Source: Dactylorhiza incarnata | Lineage: Eukaryota > Streptophyta > Magnoliopsida > Asparagales > Orchidaceae | Reading direction: 5' to 3' | DNA length: 64,000 bases | Assembly: GCA_033032865.1 (NCBI GenBank) | Contig: JAWHQI010000051.1 | Coordinates: 12,170,001 to 12,234,000, forward strand | Shown here: positions 56,063 to 64,000 of the stretch, one piece after another | Layout: the number at the start of each line of letters is the position of its first letter | Numbering within the stretch: position 1 is the stretch's first letter | The notes under the pieces: generated by a model | What the model saw: only the letters and a program-made list of their open reading frames with translations | Databases searched by the model: none | What the model was told of the DNA's origin: nothing | Translations under genes and position numbers: made by a program

Positions 56063-57485
56063 TGATGAGTCCCAACTATATACACATTTATGGACTCATC
56101 TGGGCCGATTTTCTAGTCTTTTCACTTCACTTTAGACATGTTTTCATTCCTATTTAATACTCCATGCTAAGTGCACTTCTAGGCCCGTTTTGGTGTTATT
56201 TCTTGTTCATCTTTGTTACTAGTTTTCATGCAGTGTTAAGTGCCACCTCCAGTGGCTAGACTGGTGTTGTATGCTGGAACAGGAGTCGTGCAGGTGTTCC
56301 CGGTACAATTCTGTACAGGAACACTGCGCACGATCACTGGCTCTATCGCGCACGACCACTGGTCGTGCGCCACTGATCGTGCGCACTTAACGCCCATTTT
56401 ATGAGTTCTGTTTGGCTTATCGCACGACCATTTACGATAGTGCGCACGACCACTGGTCGTGCGCCACTAGTCGTGCGAACTTGTATTTTATAAATTTCTT
56501 TCATTTCAGGCTCCGCCCAGGCAGCGCGCACGATCGCAGAATTCTAGTACGCACGACCACTGGTCGTGCACCAATGACCCTGCGCAGTATTCAGTCCAGC
56601 GCCTATATATATGCTTATTCCGATTTTAGGGCGGGATCGAGCCACCGGGAGCGCGATTGGCAGTCCGTATGCGGGCGATTTCCATCCCTGGGCACCTCCA
56701 CTTCATCTCCTACGCAAGGGGAAGTCCTCTCCAACCATTCCAAGCATTTCTCCATTGTCCGGGAGCATTCTCCACCATCCGCAAGCCCTCAAGCAGCTGT
56801 TTTTCCACTCCAGTCCGGTAAGAAGAAGAGGAATCCTGAGGTAGAAGACGACGGAACCACGTGGAGAGATCGTGACAGTTTCTCCACACCGGAAGCACAT
56901 TCCGCCCGAGCCCGGAGGTAGCTTGACAAACTACCATTCCGACCGTGAACGGCCGCTAGTCTTCATCCATTGGTTATCTCTTTCCTCTCTCCTTCGTTGT
57001 AATCTTTGAATCTTTTAAACTTGAATATCATGATGTTTGGTTTAAATGAAATGAATGTTTCTTCTCTTTTCATCATTACTTGCTTGTGAATCGCTTCGCC
57101 TCCACTCATCCACTCACGCACTCAAGGTGTTCGATCCGCGTTAGCAAGAGCTAACGGCGTTTGTGAAGAGGTGTTTGCAACCCTCGCCTTCCCGCACTAG
57201 AGCACGCTCCATCCGCCTCACGAAGCACGGCATCGCGTCCGTTGCATCCATCTCGCCTTGTGAAGCGGTGCTTTCGACCCGCATTTCCTTCATTGTTGTT
57301 AAGAGTAGGAAAACCCAACCAAAACCCCCCCTTTTTTTTGTGTGTTTGTTTACGCTTGTGTAACAATAGTCACACAACACGATTCGTTTACCCAACCTGC
57401 ATTCCTCAAGAGACCGACACTCGGGGATCCTATTCCCAAACTTTATTACTTGCGCGACCGGTGCACTTGCCGAAATATCGCATCA
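56063..57485 (+). repeat. Right LTR of Athila1 / left LTR of a second Athila unit
   Basis: 1423 bp, close to 32882-34297. Dyad words at about 56326-56590, TATATATA at about 56603-56610. It is preceded by a PPT and followed by a primer site, so it is shared by two units. Confidence 0.9.
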
Positions 57486-57546
57486 AGTTTTTGGCGCCGT
57501 TGCCGGGGAATGCAGACGTGATGAATTCGTCTGCGTGAAATATCAT
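57486..57546 (+). mobile_element. Start of a second Athila internal region
   Basis: Identical to 34298-34351 through the primer site TGGCGCCGTTGCCGGGGA and gtgatgaattcgtctgcgtg, then cut by the Tat element after aaatatcat. An LTR that is followed by a primer site and leader shows a tandem LTR-internal-LTR-internal array, probably from unequal recombination between LTRs. Confidence 0.85.
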
Positions 57547-58015
57547 TGTTTTCCCAGAAAGCCCGCGACCTCCTCTCATTGTACATTTTTCCCGGTCTCA
57601 GCGGTCTCAAATTAGGTGATCGCCCAGATCGTCAGATGCCTCCTCAACCAAGATTTTCTAAGTTCCCAGCGGTCAAGATAGTGCGAGATCGCCGGCTCGA
57701 GCGGTCTGGCCGTTTTTCTTATTTTTGTTATTTGTACCCCATTTCCCTGCCCCGGCTCTCCTGTACCCCGGGCAGCCCGTAGTTTTTCAGCTCTGCCTGT
57801 TTGGGCAGCCCCCTCGTCTATAAATAGAGGGGTAGGGGTACCAGAAAAGCACTTTTGGCCCCGAGGCTCCAGCTTACAACCTGTGTAAGCGGTCTCATTT
57901 CTTCGTGATCGCCATTTCGTGATCGTTTTTCCTTTTGTTCCAGCATCTTCTGTCTTAGTAACCTGCACTTCGCAGTTTTCTCCCATCCCCTCTAGTGTGA
58001 ATTTTGGAGGTACCA
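57547..58015 (+). repeat. 5' LTR of the Tat element (right end uncertain)
   Basis: Starts TGTTTTCCC. Contains GCGGTCT and GATCGC words (57594-57708) and a TATA box, TATAAATA (57819-57826). The end is placed at ggtacca (58015) because TGGTACCAACAGA four bases on could be the primer site, but I cannot match that to a tRNA with certainty. Confidence 0.5.
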
Positions 58016-58088
58016 TTTTTGGTACCAACAGAACGAACACGCGATCTTCAGATTTCGAAGTGTCAGGTGAAATCCATAGACTTTCAAG

Positions 58089-60107
58089 ATGGCTGATCGC
58101 CGTAGAGGTCGTCCCTTGCGATCTCCCAGCGTTCCCCCTTCCGATCACAATCCGTTAGAAGCGCTTGAACGCCGCTTCGAGCTTCGTGTTGAACAAGCTC
58201 TCTGTGAGGCCGCCCGAGCCAGGCAGGATGCCACCTCTGTTCAGCAGGAGATCGCGCGGTCTCAGCAAGAGGCCGCTTCGAGCTTCGTGTTGAACAAGCA
58301 GATTGAGGCTATGAACCAGGTTCTAGCCGCGATCTCCCAGAAGATCCTTCCCCAATCCTCTCAGGTCGCCACTCCAGACCGCATGGCAGGCGGTCACCCG
58401 AGCGATCACCCCGTTTTCCAGCCCGCAGCTGCTCAGCGATCTCAGCATGAGGAGTTCACCACCCGTCGTAATTCTTTCCGAGCTGCAGCCCAGGGGCCTC
58501 CGGCCCAAACCCTGAATTTTGAAGAAGGGTTTGCTTACCCTCAAGATCCTCCTGCCCCTTTTCTTCCTCCTCCTGGACCTTCTGTTTTTGGGGAGCCTTC
58601 CCCCTTTACCGATGAGATTCGTCGGGATCCAATTCCTCATGGATTCAGAGAACCTCACCTTCCGGTGTATACAGGAGAAACCGACCCAATGTGCCACCTT
58701 CAAGCCTTCGAGTCTGCTGTGGCTCTCAGGAACATTTCAGATGGAGTGAGGTGCAAGCTGATGGTCACCTCCTTCGATGGGTCGGCCATGGAATGGTTCT
58801 ATAAGCTGCCTTGTCAATCTATCCCAAGCTTTGCTGCCCTGAGGCAAGAGCTCCTCCTGAGGTTCGCCACCGCAAAGAAGAGGAAGAGTGGTCCTGCGAC
58901 CCTCTTCAAGATCAAGCAAGGCGACAACGAAACTGCAGCGCATTTCGTTGACCGTTTTCAGAAAGAGATCTTAGGGGTCAGAGACATGGATCCCGAGCTC
59001 TATATGGTGGCTTTGATCAGTGGCCTGCAGGAGGGTCCTCTGAAGTTCAAAGTCACAACCAAAGAGCCTAGCTCCTATCAGGAGCTGATCAGCATTGCCA
59101 ATCGCTACATAGAAGGGGAGATCAACAACCCCACCTATGTGAGCAATTTGACAAACAGGGCCACTCAGAAAGGCTCTACAGGATTTTATCCGGCTCCGTC
59201 CTCTAAGCCCCGACAAGAGCTCCCACCTCCGGCTCCGAGAGGTAAGAGTTACCGTAACAACCGCTTCAACCGAGGTAATCAATCCTTCCCACTTCAAAAT
59301 TCATTTCTTCCAACTCCTGTTACTCCTGCTCCGCAAGTCACCCCCATCCACCAGATCCAGTATGCTCAACCTCCTCTTCTACCCATTCCTTCACTTTACA
59401 ATGAATCCCAAGAGTCCTTCACAGACTTTGGCGTTCCTATGTGTGAAGTGCTTCAAGTCCTTCAGAAGCAGCCCTTTTTCAAGAGGCCAGCTCCGCTGAA
59501 TTCTGACCCGAAAACCAGAAACCCAACTCTCTACTGTGAGTATCACAGAGATAGGGGTCATTTGACAGAGGATTGTAGAGCTCTTCGCCTATTTTTAGAG
59601 AAACTATTAAAGGAGGGAAAGCTCCGCGATCTCATTCAAAAGAATGATTCTGCCAAAGCTTCAACCTCCAAGGCCACAGAAGTTCACTGGGAGTGCGAGG
59701 AAGTAGATGATGTTGGCCATCTGGGCAAAATCGGTTTTCCCAGCGAATGCGTGGACGCTAATGATGAGGGTGCCTTGGGCAACCTTTTCTGCATTCATGG
59801 GGGTGCAGGCCCGGAGTCCTCGAGAAAGGCAAGTCTGAAAAGGGTTTATCAATCAGAGGTTGCTGCCACCTCTTCAGCACCGGTCCGGGGAACGGTCACT
59901 TTCGGTGACGAAGACCTTCCTCGGACCGCGAATCCTTTTGATGACGCGGTCGTCATCAAAGCTGTAATTGAAAATTATACAGTAGAGAAGATTCTGATTG
60001 ACACGGGAAGTTCAGTCAATGTGCTCTTCAAACCCGCCTTTGAGGCATTGAAGACAGGTAAAACCCTCCTTTCAATTGAAGGCCCCCTCTATGTTTTTTC
60101 AGGATAG
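58089..60107 (+). pseudogene. gag and start of protease, Tat element
   Basis: ATG 58089 (MADRRRGRPLRSPSVPP). Basic N-terminus, coiled coil, and a gypsy capsid domain at residues ~180-350 (YTGETDPMCHLQAFESAVAL, AMEWFYKLPCQSIPSFAALR, ELISIANRYIEGE). The knuckle is atypical, CEYHRDRGHLTEDC (C-H-H-C), as usual in Tat. The protease active site IDTGSSVNVLF is at residue ~637. The frame is closed by TAG at 60105 within protease; the same frame goes on past it. Confidence 0.85.
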
Positions 60108-63100
60108 AAGAAAGAAGTAGAAGGGCTCATTACTCTTTCTGTGATTCTGGGAGGGATAGTGAAGTTGGTCAAATTTATAGTCGTTGATGCTCCCAGTAGC
60201 TACAACGCCATCTTTGGAAGACCCTTCTAAAATGCCTATCAAGCCATCGTCTCCACCTACCATCAAGCGGTGAAGTTCGCCTTGAACGGCAAACAACACC
60301 GAATCAGGAGCGACCCAAGGAAAGCCAGGGAATGCTATGTAAAGACGGTTAACATGATCGTATCCTCTCCTCAAGAAATCATGATGGCTGAATCAATCGA
60401 AGCTCCTGAACAAGTTCCAGTTGCAGAAGAAATTGAGGAGGATGCAAGAGATGGAGTTCGCTTGGAACCTACCCAAGCAACTCAAGAGGTCCGGATCAGC
60501 GAGGAAGATGAGAGCAAGAGCCTCTCCATCAACGCTGAGTTATCCGAAGCTGACAAGGGTCAGCTCATCTCTTGTCTTCTGCAAAATCTAGACATCTTCG
60601 CTTGGTCGGCAGATGACATGCCCGGAGTGGACCTAGATGTTGCTTGCCATCATCTCAATCTTGACCCAAACTTCATCCCGATCCAGCAGAAGAAGAGGTC
60701 TGTTGCAACTACTCTAGCACAGCCTATCCGTGAAGAGGTAGAGAAGCTCCTGAAGGCAAAGTTCATCCAACCAATTCAATACCCGGAATGGGTGTCAAAC
60801 GTTGTAATGGTAAAGAAGTCGGGTGGAAAGTGGAGGATGTGTGTCGACTTTACCAAACTCAATAAAGCTTGCCCCAAGGATTGCTACCCCTTGCCTCGGA
60901 TAGATTCTTTAGTAGATTCTGCGGTAGGTTATTCTTTTATGAGTTTTTTAGATGCTTTTTCAGGTTATCATCAAATCAGAATGCATAAACCAGATATCCC
61001 CCATACTTCATTTATCACAAATGATGGTTGCTTCTGTTATCTCGTAATTCCTTTCGGGCTAAAGAATGCTGGAGCAACCTATCAGAAAATGATGGACACA
61101 GTGTTCAGAAGTCAAAAAGGAAGAAACCTCGAGGTATATGTTGATGACCTCTTGGTAAAAAGCAAACTGTTCTCTTCTCATCTTAGAGACCTCTCGGAAA
61201 CTTTTGCAACCCTTCGAACTTTCAATATGAGGTTGAATCCGCTAAAGTGTGTTTTCGGGGCAAGTAAAGGAAAATTCCTGGGTCACCTCCTTACTCCAGA
61301 AGGGTTGGAACCCAATCCTGACAAAGTGAAAGCTATTCTGGAAATGCCACCTCCCAAGTCCCTAAAAGAAATTCAGCAGCTGGGAGGGAGAATGGCAGGC
61401 TTAAGTCGCTTTATCTCCCGTTCAGGAGATAAGAGTGCATCTTTCTTTAAAACCCTCCGGGGAGGGAGTAGATTTGAGTGGACAAAGGAATGTGATGATG
61501 CTTTCACTCAGCTGAAGAAGCAATTGACATCAACTCCTTTGCTTCAAAGCCCGCGAGAGGGAGAAAATCTATTTCTGTATATGGGAGTCGGAGCCGATGC
61601 CATAAGCTCTGTTCTGGTTCGAGAGGAGAAAAAGAAGCAATTTCCAGTCTATTACGTGAGTCGAATCCTGAAGAATGCAGAGACTCGTTATCCTATTCTC
61701 GAAAAGTTGGCTTTAATGCTTATAACTTCAGCAAGAAGATTAAGGCCATATTTTCAAGCTCACTCGATTTTAGTCGTTACTGATCTTCCATTAAAGAGTG
61801 TCTTGGAGAAGCCAGAGCATTCAGGTAGGTTGGCAAAGTTGGCAATAGAACTCAGTGAGTTTGACATATCCTATGTTCCAAGGATGGCAATCAAAGCTCA
61901 AGTCTTAGCAGACTTCATGGTGGATACCAAAGAAGTTGAGTCGCAGAAGGGGGTTGGAGTGCCCCTTGCCTGGAAAATCTTCGTAGATGGAGCCTCAGGG
62001 AAAAATTCTTCCGGAGCAGGAGTTATCTTAATCAACCCAAATGGAGTAAGACTGGATCAAGCGCTGAAGTTCTATTTCCAAGTAACAAACAATCAGGCGG
62101 AATATGAGGCTTTGCTAGCCGGTCTCAAGTTTGTTAGGGAGCTGGGGATTGATGATGTCGAAGTTTTCACAGATTCTTTGGTGATGGCTTCTCAAGTAAA
62201 TGGGACTTTCGAGACTAGAGATAGTATTTTAAAGCAGTATTTAACTCTGGTAAAAATTGAGGTTGGGAAGTTCAAAAGCTTTACTATCAATCATATTCCA
62301 AGAGGTGAGAACGTGGAAGCAGACGAGTTGGCAAAATTTGGGCTTCTCTCAGGAGGAACAACTTCGGAGTTATTTCGTCCGGCGATTGAAGAAGAAGAGG
62401 TCATGGAGATCGATCAACATCCGTCTTGGATGGATCCGTTTGTTCTTTATCTTTCAACTGGAGAGCTCCATTCATCAATAAAGGATAGGAAAAGGTTTAA
62501 ACGGAAAGCGGCTAACTATTATCTTGTTGCAGGAGTGCTTTATAGAAGAACTTTCCTTTCACCATTAGCACGGTGTGTTTCGGAGGAGGAGATTCCAGCG
62601 GTCCTTCAGGAGGTCCATTCTGGAGAATGTGGAAGTCACTCTGGAGCCAGAACGTTGGAAAAAAGAATTCTAAGGCAAGGCTATTTTTGGCCTCAAATGA
62701 GGAAAGATGCGGAAAAATTTGCTAAGAAATGTGTAAAGTGCCAGAAGTTTGCTCCTCTCCAAAATCAGCCGGCTCAACAACTCAAGTCAATAGCAACTCC
62801 ATGGCCGTTTGCAATTTGGGGAATGTATTTGATTGGGCCTTTCCCTATGGCAAGTGGGCAACGTCGATATATTATAGTTATGATTGACTACTTCAGCAAA
62901 TGGATAGAAGCAAAGGCATTGGCCAAAATTACGACTCAAGCCGTGAAAAATTTTATTTGGGGAGAGATAGTATGTCGGCACGGAATCCTGATGGCAATCA
63001 TCACGGATAACGGTTCCCAGTTCAACAATTCAATTCTTATTAATTTCTGTAAGCAAATTGGCGTTGAGATACATTTCGCTTCCGTGCATCATCCAAGAAG

Positions 63101-63680
63101 CAATGGGCAGGTAGAGGCCGCCAACAAACTCATCATAAATCTCTTGAAAAAGAAGGTAGAAAATGTCAGGGGCAACTGGGTAGAACAACTACCTTCCGTC
63201 TTGTGGGCCTTGAGGACAACTCCAAGTTCTGCTACTGGAGAAACTCCATTCAAATTATCACACGGTTCCGAAGCTCTTATTCCGGTGGAATTTGAAGTAA
63301 AAAGCCCAAGAGTATTATTGGCGCAACAGAGTCAAATTGACTGGATGGAAGGAAACGATGAGGAGTTAAAATGCAGCCTTGATCTAATTGAGGAGTTGAG
63401 AGATACGGCAATCATCAGGCAAGAAGAGGTGAAGAGAAGAATGGCGAGGCTATTCAACAAAAATGTAAGAACCAAAGAGTTCGCTGTTGGGGATCTAGTC
63501 CTGAAGAAAGTAGATTCAGCAGAAAGAGCTGGTTCAGTTGGAAAGCTTAACCCAAATTGGGCGGGGCCGTTTGTGGTGAAGAGCGTGCTTAAAAATGGCG
63601 CTTACCATCTCCAAACTTATGAAGGGAAAGAATTGTCTCATTCATGGAGCGGAGATGATCTCAAACTCTTCTTTTCTTAA
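60108..63680 (+). pseudogene. Protease end, RT, RNase H, aRNase H, integrase of Tat element
   Basis: The gag frame continues: EGLITLSVILG, APSSYNAIFGRPF, then TAA at 60228-60230 where a leucine is expected. From there it is open to TAA 63678-63680. RT: WRMCVDFTKLNKACPKDCYP, FLDAFSGYHQI, EVYVDDLLVKS. RNase H around 61560-61930. Archaeal-type RNase H: FVDGASG, QAEYEAL, FTDSLVM. Integrase: HSGECGSHSGARTLEKRIL…CVKCQK zinc domain; the core has GMYLIGPFP with tyrosine in place of the first catalytic aspartate (codon 62826-62828, TAT for GAT), while ITDNGSQF and NGQVEAANKL keep the other two. It is therefore dead by three independent lesions. Confidence 0.9.
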
Positions 63681-64000
63681 ATGTTCGTATCCGATTCACT
63701 CATTCTTTTTCTCACTTTTTCCCTCTCAAATGTCATGCAGGTATTATCAAAGCATTCGCAATATGAGTGATGGGTGACAAGTTTTAAGAATGTTATTTTT
63801 TGAAAAGCCAAAAGCCTGTCAAGTGAGACATCGACGGATCCTACTATCTTCCCCCTCGACTTGTTAGCTCGACGTGTAATTCTGCCAGGACCACAGATGT
63901 CGGGGAGATTTCGAATCTGTGTAGCAGTAGCTCGCCAAGCTTGAGCGGTGGAAGTTTAGGATACCGGGTCCTTGCTGACATCTGGCACACCTCAGCATTT
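63681..64000 (+). other. Start of the 3' non-coding region of the Tat element
   Basis: No convincing ORF in these 320 bases. The element's second LTR is outside the window. Confidence 0.6.

Larger units (their letters stand above)
32882..57485 (+). mobile_element. Athila1: Ty3/gypsy Athila-lineage element with gag-pol
   Basis: LTRs 32882-34297 (1416 bp) and 56063-57485 (1423 bp) begin TGATGAGTCC and end CATCA. The order is PBS, gag, protease, RT, RNase H, integrase, non-coding 3' region, PPT. The coding part is split at 36408 by copia2 (itself split by Athila2). Removing the insertion and one target-site copy (15,046 bp) restores the reading frame, and only one premature stop (35901) remains. 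No env-like or ATHILA ORF1 gene is present. To the right, LTR and leader start again, so this is part of a tandem Athila array. Confidence 0.9.
57547..64000 (+). mobile_element. Tat-lineage Ty3/gypsy element (runs off the window)
   Basis: Inserted in the Athila leader; bases 57542-57546 (atcat) would be the left target duplication. It has a short LTR, gag, protease, RT, RNase H, a second archaeal-type RNase H and integrase. The second RNase H (IFVDGASGKNSSGAG, NNQAEYEALLAGL) is the hallmark of the Tat/Ogre/Retand lineage. The polyprotein carries two nonsense codons and one lost catalytic residue. Confidence 0.9.

Overview
This window is plant repeat-rich chromatin. Almost all of it is LTR retrotransposons inserted into one another, and I see no intact host gene, rRNA, tRNA or CRISPR array. 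The flowering-plant assignment rests on Ty1/copia elements primed by initiator tRNA-Met (TGGTATCAGAGC), on Athila- and Tat-type Ty3/gypsy elements, and on 1.2-1.65 kb LTRs. I cannot name the species.

Left third (1-21373), mostly old and broken. E1 (1-5951, + strand) is a copia element that kept a decayed gag and a long non-coding 3' half but no pol. Next come the LTR end and gag of another + strand copia (to 7905), then a minus-strand copia relic C (about 7911-11260) whose PBS junction is triplicated and PPT junction duplicated. A 34-bp perfect inverted repeat and a run of 30 C follow. Element B (11351-16417, minus) is a truncated SIRE/Opie-like copia. Behind it lie a gypsy LTR pair joined by only 42 bp (16870-18658), an unclassified LTR-like segment, and a decayed coiled-coil ORF (19772-21358, resuming at 32413).

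Middle (21374-32412): element A is a complete minus-strand SIRE/Opie-like copia with two 1267-bp LTRs and a gtatc target duplication. It has gag-stop-pol in one frame. On the opposite strand it carries an extra gene with its own TATA box, a likely intron and an approximately 370-aa product.

Right half (32882-64000): Athila1 (+, LTRs 32882-34297 and 56063-57485) carries gag-pol. Copia2 (36409-51449, target duplication tccag) is inserted between its protease and reverse transcriptase. The 3' LTR of copia2 is in turn split by Athila2 (42135-50522, target duplication gcgga). Athila2 is a very young non-autonomous Athila with no gag capsid domain or pol; it encodes a two-zinc-knuckle protein and an ATHILA ORF1-type protein. 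The right Athila LTR is followed by a second Athila PBS and leader (57486-57546), interrupted by a Tat-lineage element that runs off the window. Insertion order: Athila1, then copia2, then Athila2.

Most striking pattern: every LTR family here, across copia and gypsy, has its own array of short GC-rich dyad words upstream of its TATA box. In two unrelated elements (A and Athila2) the same family-specific words reappear just upstream of an internal TATA box that precedes an extra, non-gag/pol gene. This suggests that these retrotransposons built second promoters from their LTR promoter module.
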